A stretch of DNA of 64,000 bases from Ostreococcus mediterraneus (lineage: Eukaryota > Chlorophyta > Mamiellophyceae > Mamiellales > Bathycoccaceae), in the NCBI GenBank assembly GCA_012295225.1, contig WMKK01000012.1:124001-188000 (forward strand). Direction: 5' to 3'. Position 1 is the first letter of the stretch; each line of letters opens with the position of its first letter. The notes under the pieces are model-generated. The model worked only from the letters and a program-made list of their open reading frames with translations, was not told the origin of the DNA and did no database searches. Shown in pieces: positions 18,525 through 27,860 of the stretch. Position numbers and translations under genes: made by a program.

Positions 18525-20090
18525 ATGCTTCGATTGAAGTCGCGCGCGGTGCTGTGCACGCCGTCGAGCGGGCTGTCGAGGCAGTTGAGCACGCTGCACG
18601 TCGAACCGGACGAGGACGAGGGCGCGCGCGAGGGCGGCGAGACGCGCGAGAGGGCGCCTGAAGCGCGGCACCATCGCCTTCGCGATGCGGACGATGATGA
18701 CGATGATGATGATGACGATGATGACGATCGCATGGGGTTGAGTCACGACGGGACGAACGCGTTGGGTGGTGGACTGTCGTCGTTTGGGCGCGAGAGCGCC
18801 GGTGGTGGGCACGGGAGCGGACAGGGTGCGGTGGGGCGGGCGTTTGATTTCGCAGGGTGCTCGCAAATGGGCGGGGGGACGCCGGCGAGTCAGGACTTTG
18901 GGGGTCCGGATTTCATCACCCCCGCCGACGCGCAGTTTGATGCGTACGCGGGGTACGATGCGATTGATAAGGAGAATTTCAAGGGGGCGCGTTCGCCGTG
19001 CGTGCTGTCGCCGACGAGGAATAAGAGGCCGAGGTTTGGGTTTGACGTCGGGATGTCGCAAGGGGAGTTTTCGCAAGGCGACGCTCTAGGCACGGGGTTG
19101 ACGCAGCCGTCGCAGTCGCAAGGCGATTTTGCGGGGTTTCGCGTGCCTAGGAATCGTGAGCCGTCGCGATCGCGGGCGGTGTTGCCGCGAGCGGCGATGT
19201 CACCGCCGTGCGCGCGTAACTCGTTTTTAGCCGACGAGGACCAACCGGCGGAGACGAGCGCGCACGGGCGCAAGGCGAATTGCACGAGTGCCGCGCAGTT
19301 GGCCACCATGTCGAGATTTCGTGCGGATTTTGTGGATTTAGGTGCCATCGGACGCGGTGGGTTTTCGAAAGTGATCAAAGTCATCGGTCGATTGGATGGG
19401 TGCCACTACGCCGTCAAGCGCACCGAGCGAAAATTGCAAAGCGACCGTGAGAAACAAGAGGCTTTGCGTGAGGTGCACATCATGGCCACGCTGGGGGTTT
19501 GTCCGGAAATTGTGCGATATCACACGTCATGGATGGAGTACGATCACCTGTACATTCAAATGGAACTTTGCGAAGGGAGCTTGTCGAGATTTATTGATTC
19601 GCCGAGCGACGAGCGCATGGATGAACGCGGCATGTTGAGCGTGTTACGCGACGTCTCCGCCGCCTTGGCATGCGCCCATGACCGCGGCGTCGCGCACATG
19701 GACATTAAACCTGACAATATATTCATCTTGAAAGGTCGGTACAAGCTCGGTGATTGGGGACGAGTGGCGCAAGTGAACGGCGACGACCGCGACGCCGGAG
19801 TCAACGAAGGCGACGCGCGCTACTTGCCGGCTGAGGTGTTAAATGACGATTTCCGCGCCCTCGATCGGGCCGATATCTGGTCATTAGGTGCGACGCTATA
19901 TGAACTCGCACTCGCAACTGAGCTACCATCTCACGGTCCTGAATACCAGGCTTTACGCCAAGGCGACGTGAAACCGATTCCAGACGGTTCGCCGCGCGTG
20001 CACGAATTCTGCGTCGCGCTCATGGCTGAACACCCCATTGCGCGTCCGAGCGCTCGCGATATTCACACCCAATGTCTTTCCCTATGCTAA
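18525..20090 (+). CDS. WEE1: WEE1-type cell-cycle kinase
   Basis: The protein is 521 residues. The N-terminal half is disordered with an Asp run (about 56-68) and many Gly/Ser/Gln. The kinase domain starts near residue 265: GRGGFS (275-280), YAVKRTERKL, then HMDIKPDN (about 391-398) and the WEE1-specific EGDARYLPAEVL. The magnesium loop reads GDWG rather than DFG; WEE1 proteins normally have DLG. WEE1 phosphorylates the inhibitory Tyr of CDKs to delay mitosis. Together these motifs separate it from other Ser/Thr kinases. The domain ends close to the stop without a long tail. Confidence 0.9.
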   Translation: MLRLKSRAVLCTPSSGLSRQLSTLHVEPDEDEGAREGGETRERAPEARHHRLRDADDDDDDDDDDDDDRMGLSHDGTNALGGGLSSFGRESAGGGHGSGQGAVGRAFDFAGCSQMGGGTPASQDFGGPDFITPADAQFDAYAGYDAIDKENFKGARSPCVLSPTRNKRPRFGFDVGMSQGEFSQGDALGTGLTQPSQSQGDFAGFRVPRNREPSRSRAVLPRAAMSPPCARNSFLADEDQPAETSAHGRKANCTSAAQLATMSRFRADFVDLGAIGRGGFSKVIKVIGRLDGCHYAVKRTERKLQSDREKQEALREVHIMATLGVCPEIVRYHTSWMEYDHLYIQMELCEGSLSRFIDSPSDERMDERGMLSVLRDVSAALACAHDRGVAHMDIKPDNIFILKGRYKLGDWGRVAQVNGDDRDAGVNEGDARYLPAEVLNDDFRALDRADIWSLGATLYELALATELPSHGPEYQALRQGDVKPIPDGSPRVHEFCVALMAEHPIARPSARDIHTQCLSLC

Positions 20091-20307
20091 CTTTGTCCAT
20101 TTTCGTCAACGCCCGCGTCTTCACGCGCGGGTTAAATCTTGTAATTTCATTTCGTGTTCACTACCTCAAGTCGCGACGTTTTCGCGTCTCCAACACCAAA
20201 ACACTGTTGTCCAATCCACTCCACAACGCTTCACTGCGTCACGCCGCCGTCGCGCGCGCGTCGACCATCACCAACACCGCGCACGCGCGCACACACACAC
20301 CGCACCG

Positions 20308-21609
20308 ATGCCGCCGCGCGACATCGAGCGCGCCGACGCGCACGTCGTCGACGCCGACGCGTGCGAGCGCACGCCGCTTCAACACCAAACATCGCCGTCG
20401 TCGTCGTCGTCGTCGTCGTCGCACTCCAAGGGCCGCGTCGTCGCCATATGCACCCTCGGCGCGACGGCGTTGGTGAGTTTACTCGCCGTCGCCGCTGGCG
20501 ACACGGCGGTCGGCGTCGTCCCGTCGGCGTTGCGCCTGGTACCGGGGACGGAGAATGTGTTACAACCACTGGATCAGGTGAAACGATTCGCGGGCGCGTC
20601 GGTGACGACTTCGACGTCGTCGATACCGCAGTATCTGCGTCCATGGAGCGGGTTTACGTTTTGGAATAGTCACAAGAATATGCCCGTGTATGAAACCGAG
20701 AATGCGGATGCGCACGAGGTGATTGTCATCGGGCACTCGACGACGTGGGACATGGCGTCCAAGTGGTTTGCGTCGCTCGTCGGGAAGAATGTAGGCGTTA
20801 AAATTACTGGTTTGAACACCAAGTATAGTGGATTTGCGGATAAGTTGATGGGGTTGCGCGCGGCGTTGAGTACCACAAAGCGTGATCATTTATTTGTGTT
20901 TAGCGACGTCACGGATGTGTTGTTTTTGTGTAAAGCCGACGAGCTCTTGAACCGGTTCAACGCCGTGCCCGAGTTGAGATTTCTGTCGTCGTCGCAGCCG
21001 AAGAACTGGCCCGAAGTGCCCGGGAGCAATCGATTCTACGACATGACGGATGCCAACGCGTTCAAGGATGAGCAGTCGCAAAAGATTCACGCCGTGGGCT
21101 TGACGAAAGGGTTCGTCAAGAAAGAACACACCGGGAGCGAACGCAAGTGGGCGAATTCTGGATTATTCGCGGCGCGACGCCAAGCGCTCGAAACCTACCT
21201 CGATCACGTCGAAGATGACTTGAAGCTCGGTATGCGCGCATGCAAACCATACGGCATGCCCACAGACGACTTCCTTCACGGCGGCGCCGCGAAATTCGAC
21301 GATCAACTCTGCATGAACTCATACTTGCAGAGCCGCTTTGACCAACGCGACCAGGGCGTCTTCCTCGACGAATTCGGCGCCGTATTCCTCTCCACCGGCG
21401 ATGGCTCGAGCCCCCAACATTTCATCTTCCCCGAATACAACGGCACCGATCGCAGCGCATCGGACGACCTTACAAAGATCTGGTACAAGCGCACCGGCGT
21501 CCGTCCGTGCGCCGTGCACTTCAACGGCGCCTCGCACTACGTCTTAGACTCGGTGCTCAACGTCGCCCCGTACCTCGCCCCCGAAGCCTACCGCTCCGGC
21601 GCCGCATAA
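20308..21609 (+). CDS. Putative glycosyltransferase, type II membrane protein (PLOD/collagen-GT-like)
   Basis: The protein is 433 residues from the ATG at 20308; the frame extends upstream into the end of WEE1, so this start is preferred. A short cytoplasmic N-terminus with a Ser run is followed by one membrane span (about 43-65), as in Golgi type II enzymes. The lumenal part contains HLFVFSDVTDVLFLC, resembling the DxxD metal/sugar-nucleotide motif of the glycosyltransferase domain of procollagen lysyl hydroxylases. It also has WANSGLFAARRQALETYL, DDQLCMNSYL and a final HFNG. This order matches that GT fold, but the sugar and acceptor are unknown. Confidence 0.6.
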   Translation: MPPRDIERADAHVVDADACERTPLQHQTSPSSSSSSSSHSKGRVVAICTLGATALVSLLAVAAGDTAVGVVPSALRLVPGTENVLQPLDQVKRFAGASVTTSTSSIPQYLRPWSGFTFWNSHKNMPVYETENADAHEVIVIGHSTTWDMASKWFASLVGKNVGVKITGLNTKYSGFADKLMGLRAALSTTKRDHLFVFSDVTDVLFLCKADELLNRFNAVPELRFLSSSQPKNWPEVPGSNRFYDMTDANAFKDEQSQKIHAVGLTKGFVKKEHTGSERKWANSGLFAARRQALETYLDHVEDDLKLGMRACKPYGMPTDDFLHGGAAKFDDQLCMNSYLQSRFDQRDQGVFLDEFGAVFLSTGDGSSPQHFIFPEYNGTDRSASDDLTKIWYKRTGVRPCAVHFNGASHYVLDSVLNVAPYLAPEAYRSGAA

Positions 21610-21937
21610 TAGCACATACACCATCACCTCGTTCACTTCACGCATTGTCACCGCATGAGATCACTCTCGTGTATGTAATACCATCACATGTACACTTCAA
21701 CCTTCACGCGCGCCGTCCCGCGTTGAATTAAACCACCTCGAGCAGGGGGCCTCGTAGTGGATAAACCATCAATCTTTTCAACCTGTATGCAGGCTGTGTG
21801 CGCGCGCGTCACTCCTCGACGCCACGCCGTCGACGCCGAGCCATCGCCCGCACACCTCGCGCACACCTCGCCGCCGTCGTCCCTCCGTCGCCGCTTTCCG
21901 ACGCATTAAAGTTCGTCACGTCCATCGTCAAAACAAG
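21610..21937. other. Intergenic gap upstream of glycine-cleavage T-protein
   Basis: This 328-base gap contains the 3' end of the glycosyltransferase-like gene and the T-protein promoter. I see no repeats, RNA gene or convincing ORF. Confidence 0.35.
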
Positions 21938-23221
21938 ATGATGACGATGCGCAAGCAGTTGCACCGCGCGCTCGCGCGCTGCGCCGTAGCGTCGCCGCTG
22001 TCCGCGCCGTCGCCCGCGTTGGACGCCGCACGCACGGTGTCCATCGCGCACGTGCTCCCGTCGACGCAGCGGCGGCGTGCGTACGCGGATATCTCGCAGT
22101 TGAAGCGCACGCCGTTGTACGACGCGCACGTCGCCGCGGGTGGCAAGATGGTGGATTTCGCCGGGTACGCGTTGCCGATTCAGTACAAGGATTCAATCAT
22201 GGACGCCACGAAGCATTGTCGCACGGAGGCGTCGTTGTTTGATGTGTCGCATATGTTGGGGAGCTCGATTCGCGGGAAGGATGCGGTGAAGTTTTTGGAG
22301 CAATTGGTCGTGGCGGATATTAAAGGCTTAAAGGCGGGCACGGGGACGCTGAGCGTGGTGACGAATGAACGCGGGGGGATTATCGATGATACGGTGATCA
22401 CCAAGGTGACTGATGAGGACATCTACGTCGTACTCAACGCTGGATGCGCGGAGAAGGATCAAGCGCACATTAACAAGCATTTGGCGATCGCCAAGAGCAA
22501 GGGGATGGATGTTGATTTCGTCGTGCACTCGGACCGCTCGTTGTTGGCGTTTCAAGGCCCGAAGACGATGGATGTGTTGCAACGTTTGACGGATTTTGAT
22601 TTGAGCAAGCTTTACTTTGGTATGTTTACTGAAATGAAAGTCAACGGTGGGTCCGTGTGGGTCACGCGCACGGGGTACACGGGTGAGGATGGGTTTGAAA
22701 TTTCCGTCCCGAATGCCGACGCCGTGAAGCTCGCGAACGCGTTGACGGCGCAACCCGAAGTGCGCCTCGCCGCGCTCGGTCCTCGCGACTCGCTTCGTCT
22801 TGAAGCGGGTTTGTGCTTGTACGGCAACGACTTGAACGAAGACATTACGCCTCCCGAGGCTGGTTTGACGTGGACCATCGGTAAGGCTCGCCGCGAAAAG
22901 TTTGATTTTATCGGCGGCGAAATCATTCGCAAGCAAATCGAAGAAGGCGTCCCGCAACGCCGCGTCGGTTTAACCTTCACCGGCAAGGGTGCGCCCGCGC
23001 GTCAACACTCCAAGATCTTGGATACCAACGGTAAAGAAATCGGCGAAGTCACCTCTGGTGGTTTCTCCCCGGTGTTGCAAGCCAACATCGCCATGGGCTA
23101 CGTCAACAAGGCGTTTGCCAAAGCTGGCACCGAATTGGTCGTCGAAACCCGCGGGAAAACCACCCCGGCGGTCGTCACTAAGATGCCCTTCGTGAAGACC
23201 ACGTACTACAAGCCTGAATAA
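21938..23221 (+). CDS. GCVT: Aminomethyltransferase, glycine cleavage T-protein, mitochondrial
   Basis: The protein is 427 residues. The first 45 or so form a basic, Ala-rich mitochondrial presequence ending near [10 protein letters not shown]. The GcvT fold follows at once: [21 protein letters not shown], the folate-pocket motif [10 protein letters not shown], then [17 protein letters not shown] and [14 protein letters not shown]. The C-terminal barrel is present through [14 protein letters not shown]. The enzyme transfers the methylene of the H-protein aminomethyl group to tetrahydrofolate, releasing ammonia. This is central to photorespiratory glycine oxidation. Length is standard for plant T-protein. 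Confidence 0.96.
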   Translation: MMTMRKQLHRALARCAVASPLSAPSPALDAARTVSIAHVLPSTQRRRAYADISQLKRTPLYDAHVAAGGKMVDFAGYALPIQYKDSIMDATKHCRTEASLFDVSHMLGSSIRGKDAVKFLEQLVVADIKGLKAGTGTLSVVTNERGGIIDDTVITKVTDEDIYVVLNAGCAEKDQAHINKHLAIAKSKGMDVDFVVHSDRSLLAFQGPKTMDVLQRLTDFDLSKLYFGMFTEMKVNGGSVWVTRTGYTGEDGFEISVPNADAVKLANALTAQPEVRLAALGPRDSLRLEAGLCLYGNDLNEDITPPEAGLTWTIGKARREKFDFIGGEIIRKQIEEGVPQRRVGLTFTGKGAPARQHSKILDTNGKEIGEVTSGGFSPVLQANIAMGYVNKAFAKAGTELVVETRGKTTPAVVTKMPFVKTTYYKPE

Positions 23222-23431
23222 AAAATCGTCTCCTGCCATTCTTTTTATTTCTGTATGGCTACCGGAGACTACATAGTCCTCAGACTGTATCGTCGACGGC
23301 GTCGTCGAGTCGCTCGCGAATTTTAGCGTTGTAAAATTCATTTCAGCATTTTAAATGCTCTGCTCCATTCAAAGTCTCCACGGCGCGTGCAATCGCACCA
23401 TCACGCGCGATTCAACGACGCGCACCACCGC

Positions 23432-23657
23432 ACCACCGCACCCTCCTCCTCCTCCTCCTCCTCCTCCTCCTCCTCCTCGTCGTCGTCACGTAATCATCCA
23501 TCCTTCGCCCATCGTTCGCCAGCCTCACCCGTCGCCCCGTCGACGTCGACACCGCACCATCCTCCTCCTCCTCCTCCTCGTCGTCGTCACGTAATCATCC
23601 ATCCTTCGCCCATCGTTCGCCAGCCTCACCCGTCGCCCCGTCGACGTCGACGCCGCA
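23432..23657. repeat. CCT/CGT trinucleotide tract with 101-bp tandem duplication
   Basis: Between T-protein and RecA, a (CCT)n tract beginning near 23432 leads into a 101-bp unit present twice in tandem, about 23460-23560 and 23561-23657. Both copies contain cgtaatcatccatccttcgc, and the second is nearly identical up to base 23651. The remaining part of the 522-base gap (23222-23743) shows no gene. Confidence 0.9.
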
Positions 23658-23743
23658 GTCGCGATTTTGGCGCCAAAAAACACGCAAATTAATGCATCGA
23701 ATCGCGACGACCGATCGCGGCGGTCGGCACTGCGCGACGGCCG

Positions 23744-25120
23744 ATGCTATTGCGTCGATTGACGACGACGATCGCACATCGCTTGGCGACGACGACGACT
23801 TCCGTGATGGCGTCCCACGCGACGACGACGACGACGACGACGACCGCGGCCGCGGCGCTCGGGCGATCGCGCGCGCGACTGCATCACCGACGCGCGATCT
23901 CCACGGGGAGCCGACACGCGACGCTCGCCAAGGCGGCGTCTCGGTCAACGTCACGAAGCGATGGTGCGCGTGAAGCTCGCGCGGAGATGGCGGGCGAAGG
24001 CGCGGCGGCGGCGAAGAAGAAGGCGCTCGATCGCGTGCTCGATGAGATTGATTCAAACTTTGGCAAGGGTTCAATCATGCGGTTGGGCGAAGCGATGCGG
24101 GCGAAAGTGGCGACGTTTCCGTCGGGGTCGATGACGTTGGATTTGGCGCTCGGAGGCGGGTTACCGCGTGGACGGATTGTGGAGATTTATGGACCGGAAT
24201 CTTCGGGGAAGACGACGCTGGCGCTGCACGCGATGGCGGAGATGCAAAAGTTGGGCGGGACGGTGGCGTTGATCGACGCCGAGCACGCGTTTGATCCGGA
24301 GTATTCTGCTCGTTTGGGATTGAATGTGGATGATTTGATCGTGTGTCAACCAGAAACGGGTGAGATGGCGCTTGAAGTCGTGGATACGTTGGTGCGATCG
24401 TCGGCGGTTGATTTGATTTGCGTGGATTCCGTCGCCGCGCTCGTGCCGCGAAGCGAAATCGAAGGCGAAATTGGCATGGTGCAAGTCGGCGCGCATGCGC
24501 GTTTGATGTCGCAAGCGTTGCGTAAGATTAACGTTAATACCGCCAAGGCGAACACGACAATCATCTTCTTAAATCAATTGCGTTCAAAGGTTGGGGTGAT
24601 TTACGGTAACCCCGAAATCACCACCGGCGGTAACGCGTTGAAGTATTACTCGAGCGTTCGCCTCGACATTCGCCGCAAGGAAGTCATCAAGGGTAAATCG
24701 AGTGGGAGCGATGACGAAGGCGTGCGCGTCAAGGTCAAAGTGGCCAAGAACAAAGTGGCGCCGCCGTACAAGGTTGCCGAATTTGACATGCTCTTTGGGC
24801 GCGGTATTTCTCGCGACGGGTGCTTGCTCGACGCGGGCGAACAAGTGGGCACGGTGGAACGCAAGGGCGCGTACTACTACTTTAACGGCGAAAAACTCGG
24901 TCAAGGCCGCGAAAAGGCGTTGACGACGATGCAAGAAAGTCCGGAGCTCAAGGCCGCGATCGAGGCTGATGTGCGCGTCAAGTGCGCTGAGCGTTTGGCC
25001 GCCTACCAAGGCTCTGGCGCGAGCGGCTCCAACGAAAGGTCAGTCGCCTCCGACGACGACGAAGTCTTTTTCGACGACGACGACGAAGTGCTCAGCGAGG
25101 ATTCCGCTGGCGCGCGGTAG
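23744..25120 (+). CDS. RECA: RecA recombinase, bacterial type, organelle-targeted
   Basis: The protein is 458 residues. About 90 N-terminal residues rich in Thr, Ala, Arg and Ser form an organelle transit-like leader. The canonical RecA core follows: [17 protein letters not shown], Walker A GPESSGKT (about 150-157), [13 protein letters not shown], Walker [13 protein letters not shown] and the DNA-binding loop region MSQALRKI. It then has [20 protein letters not shown] and GRGISRDG. The tail is acidic ([11 protein letters not shown]), as in bacterial RecA. It performs strand exchange in organelle DNA repair. Plant relatives are split between plastid and mitochondrion and I cannot decide which applies here. 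Confidence 0.95.
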   Translation: MLLRRLTTTIAHRLATTTTSVMASHATTTTTTTTAAAALGRSRARLHHRRAISTGSRHATLAKAASRSTSRSDGAREARAEMAGEGAAAAKKKALDRVLDEIDSNFGKGSIMRLGEAMRAKVATFPSGSMTLDLALGGGLPRGRIVEIYGPESSGKTTLALHAMAEMQKLGGTVALIDAEHAFDPEYSARLGLNVDDLIVCQPETGEMALEVVDTLVRSSAVDLICVDSVAALVPRSEIEGEIGMVQVGAHARLMSQALRKINVNTAKANTTIIFLNQLRSKVGVIYGNPEITTGGNALKYYSSVRLDIRRKEVIKGKSSGSDDEGVRVKVKVAKNKVAPPYKVAEFDMLFGRGISRDGCLLDAGEQVGTVERKGAYYYFNGEKLGQGREKALTTMQESPELKAAIEADVRVKCAERLAAYQGSGASGSNERSVASDDDEVFFDDDDEVLSEDSAGAR

Positions 25121-25216
25121 ATGCTCTAGTAGATGACGATTATGATGACGCTGATGTAACATTAACTACTACACACTTCTTGAGATTAAAGAGAAACCAA
25201 ACCGTTTTCAATCATT

Positions 25217-26401
25217 TCAGTGCCGAACGAAACGTTGGCTATCGGCGCCTTCGTCGAACACGCTTGAACCAAGCATGACGCGCGACTCCAACGCCTTGTT
25301 CGCCCGGGCTTTGCGTCGCGCATCGAACGCATCCCAGCCGTCAATGTCGCGCAAGGCGTCGAGCTTGACGGGATTGTTATGCAAGGACAATTCCACGAGC
25401 GCCTCGGCGCCGAGAAGCACCGCGCTCGGCACGCCGTCGATGTCGATAGCGTTTCCGTCGAGCACGAGCGATTGTAATCGCGGCAACGACGCAAACGTTT
25501 CGGATACGCGTCGAATTCTATTTGACGACGCGTCTACATATTCGATCGCCCGCGGCGGCGGCGCGCGAGGAAACAATTCCTCCAACGCGTTGTTCGCCAC
25601 GGACAAATGCCGCAGCTTTGGCGCTCGCGTAAAAAACCCATCCGGAATCTGCTTCAATTTATTCCTCGCCAGCGACAGTGACTCGAGCGCGGCGAACGAC
25701 GGCGGCGGCGACGCGACGTCGGCGTCGTCGCACGAAGGTAACGACTCCAAGGCGTTGCCAGAAACGTCCAAAAACGTCAACGCCGACAACGTCTCAAACG
25801 CGCTCCACGGGAGCGCGCCCAACGCGTTGTCTCTCAATACCAACCTCGTCATGTTCACAAGCGTTCCCAACGCATTGCACGAAAGAGACTCGAGCGCATT
25901 CGATGCGACGTCTAATACGCGCGCGCGCTCGCCCAACGCGTAGACTTCGGGTGGGACGTCGACCAACGCGACGCCGCGCAAGCCGACGACACCCGTCGCG
26001 CGCCACGCCTTTTGCCTCGCCTCCATTTCATTCAAACACCGCTGAGGCTGCTTCTTCGACGCTGCAGCGGCTTCAGCTTTAGCCAGACGCGACGCGCGCA
26101 ACGCCTCGACGCCTCTCGACGTCCCTCCAGTCGCGACGTTTCGACTCTGCGCCGCCGAGCGCACCATCATCACCTTTAACACCCGCCCCTTACACTCATC
26201 CACCATCGCACGCACGTCTAAATCACACTCATCTCCACGAAACCGTCGTTTACGCGATAAAAACGTCGCATCTCTCGCGCTCAGCGCGCCGCGACTCGCC
26301 TCGTCGACGGCGCGCACCAAATCTCCAACCGTCTCAATCTTCAGCTCAACTTCATCGAACGCGTACGCATCGTCCGCGCCGCCGCCCTTGACCACAATCA
26401 T
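25217..26401 (-). CDS. LRR protein with N-terminal ubiquitin-like domain
   Basis: The protein is 394 residues from 26401, the first ATG in the frame; the frame runs farther up only from a GTG. The N-terminal 75 residues look ubiquitin-like (VELKIETVGDLVRAVDE, later DVRAMVDECKGRVLKVMM). A linker leads to about eight leucine-rich repeats, including LGTLVNMTRLVLRDNAL, FETLSALTFLDVSGNALES and FAALESLSLARNKLKQIP. The layout matches plant proteins described as LRR and ubiquitin-like domain proteins; the function is unknown. Its ATG overlaps the TGA of an upstream Cys-rich ORF in the configuration ATGA. It is convergent with RecA. Confidence 0.82.
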   Translation of the reverse strand: MIVVKGGGADDAYAFDEVELKIETVGDLVRAVDEASRGALSARDATFLSRKRRFRGDECDLDVRAMVDECKGRVLKVMMVRSAAQSRNVATGGTSRGVEALRASRLAKAEAAAASKKQPQRCLNEMEARQKAWRATGVVGLRGVALVDVPPEVYALGERARVLDVASNALESLSCNALGTLVNMTRLVLRDNALGALPWSAFETLSALTFLDVSGNALESLPSCDDADVASPPPSFAALESLSLARNKLKQIPDGFFTRAPKLRHLSVANNALEELFPRAPPPRAIEYVDASSNRIRRVSETFASLPRLQSLVLDGNAIDIDGVPSAVLLGAEALVELSLHNNPVKLDALRDIDGWDAFDARRKARANKALESRVMLGSSVFDEGADSQRFVRH

Positions 26402-26667
26402 CCTTCGCGCGCCGAAGCCAATCGCCGCGCCTTGGCCTCCACGCACGGCTCGCACGTCACGCGCTCTACCGCGCGGTCGCGCGCGAGCTCGAGCTCGCAC
26501 TCGCACGACGCCCCGCACTCGCACAAATCGTACCCGCACGCGTCGTTCTCGCACGCCTCGACGTCGGCGCCGCGCGAGCGCGCGAACGCGCGCTTGCGTT
26601 CGCGAAGAGCGGCGATCGCGGCGTCCTTCGCGGCGTCAGCGGCGGCGTCCTTCGCGGCGGAAGTCAT
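26398..26667 (-). CDS. Small Cys-rich protein, start-stop overlapped with LRR-UBL gene
   Basis: This 89-residue ORF starts at the ATG at 26667 and ends in TGA at 26400-26398, sharing four bases (ATGA) with the start of the LRR-UBL gene. Residues 1-35 form an Ala/Lys/Arg amphipathic helix. Eight cysteines follow at 39, 44, 49, 51, 55, 57, 72 and 75 (C-x4-C-x4-C-x-C-x3-C-x-C-x14-C-x2-C), as in CENDACGYDLCECGASC. The spacing suggests metal binding, metallothionein- or zinc-like, but I recognise no family. It could be the first cistron of a dicistronic mRNA or an upstream ORF controlling the LRR gene. Its start is only 56 bases from the divergent cyclophilin. Confidence 0.5.
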   Translation of the reverse strand: MTSAAKDAAADAAKDAAIAALRERKRAFARSRGADVEACENDACGYDLCECGASCECELELARDRAVERVTCEPCVEAKARRLASAREG

Positions 26668-26723
26668 GCTCTGTCGTCACTCGTGCGCACGCATTCAGCA
26701 TTCACACGACGCGCGCGCGCGCT

Positions 26724-27688
26724 ATGGGTGCCGGAGCGAGTTCATTAAACGTCGACGACGTCGTGGCGGTGGCGAAACAACCGGTGGGGTACACGCCGCC
26801 GCTCGGTGCGCCGAAACCGGTGCGTGCGATGCGTGCGTTGCGGTTCGAACGCGTCGTCATCGATGCCGACGATGACGCTCGCGACTGACGCATCGTTCGT
26901 TCGTTCGATGCGTAGGACACGCCGAGGGTGTATTTTGACATGCAACTCGGTCGAGGACGGGACGCGACGAAACTGGGACGGATCGTTATGGAGCTACGCG
27001 ACGACGTGACGCCGAAGACGGCGGAAAACTTCAAGCAATTGTGCTCGAGCCCCGAAGGCGAGGGCTACCGCGGGTCGCGGTTTCATCGCGTGATTCCATC
27101 CTTCATGTGTCAAGGAGGTGCGTGATGACGCGTGCGTACACGCGACGCGCCTCTCTGGTCGGCTCTCGCGACTAACAGCGGCGGTGTCTATGTCGTGTCC
27201 TCGTCGCGCGTTTTTTCGCAGGCGACTTCACCGCCGACAACGGCACGGGCGGTCGTTCGATTTACGGCAGAAACTTCCCCGATGAAAACTTCACCTTACC
27301 GCACGCCGGGCCGGGGATCTTATCCATGGCAAACGCCGGTCCGAATACCAACGGCTCGCAGTTCTTTTTATGCACCGTGAACACGGCGTTTTTAGACGGC
27401 AAGCACACCGTCTTCGGCCAAGTCGTCGAGGGCTACTCCGTCGTCAAGGCTATCGAAAGCGTCGGTTCGCGCGGCGGCGAAACCGCCGCCGATGTCATCA
27501 TCGGTGATTGCGGCGTCGTCAAACCCTCCGCGTCAGCAACGTCATCGACGTCATCGACGACGACGAAGAAACCCGCCCGAACCGCCGCGAACGCCCGCGC
27601 CGTCGCGCGCGGCCGACGCGTCTCCGCCCTCGCCTTTCGCGCGCGCGTCGCCCTCGCCCTCGTCGCCAAGCGTCCCGCATTCATCTAA
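26724..27688 (+). CDS. Cyclophilin-type peptidyl-prolyl isomerase (three exons)
   Basis: The exons I infer are 26724-26819, 26916-27117 and 27222-27688, giving 254 residues. Splicing joins GAPKP to [12 protein letters not shown] and then MCQG to [11 protein letters not shown], restoring the unbroken cyclophilin core. Catalytic residues are visible in [23 protein letters not shown] and HTVFGQV. The N-terminus MGAGASS fits N-myristoylation (Gly2, Ser6), unusual for a cyclophilin. The C-terminus has a Ser/Thr-rich stretch and a basic, Ala-rich tail after GDCGVVK. Cyclophilins catalyse prolyl cis-trans isomerisation; the tails suggest membrane association or a special location. The exon boundaries are inferred from sequence only. 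Confidence 0.9.
26820..26915 (+). other. Cyclophilin intron 1 (96 bp)
   Basis: The donor is GTGCGT and the acceptor GCGTAG. A CTGAC branch-like motif lies at 26885-26889, with its A 27 bases from the 3' end. The intron is phase 0. Confidence 0.85.
27118..27221 (+). other. Cyclophilin intron 2 (104 bp)
   Basis: The donor is GTGCGT and the acceptor TTTTTTCGCAG. A CTAAC branch motif lies at 27172-27176, with its A 46 bases from the 3' end. It interrupts the Gly-Gly of the CQGGDF motif in phase 1. Confidence 0.88.
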
Positions 27689-27860
27689 ACCACGCGCGCG
27701 CGCGCACCGAACCATACATACACGTACACCGTTTTTATCAATACACTATACCATTCGCGTCGCCGTCGCGTCGCCGTCTCGCAAAAAAGACGCGGGGAAC
27801 CCGAAACGACGCGGCGCGAAACCGCGTCAAACCTCGCCCCATCGCCATCGCCCATCGCGC

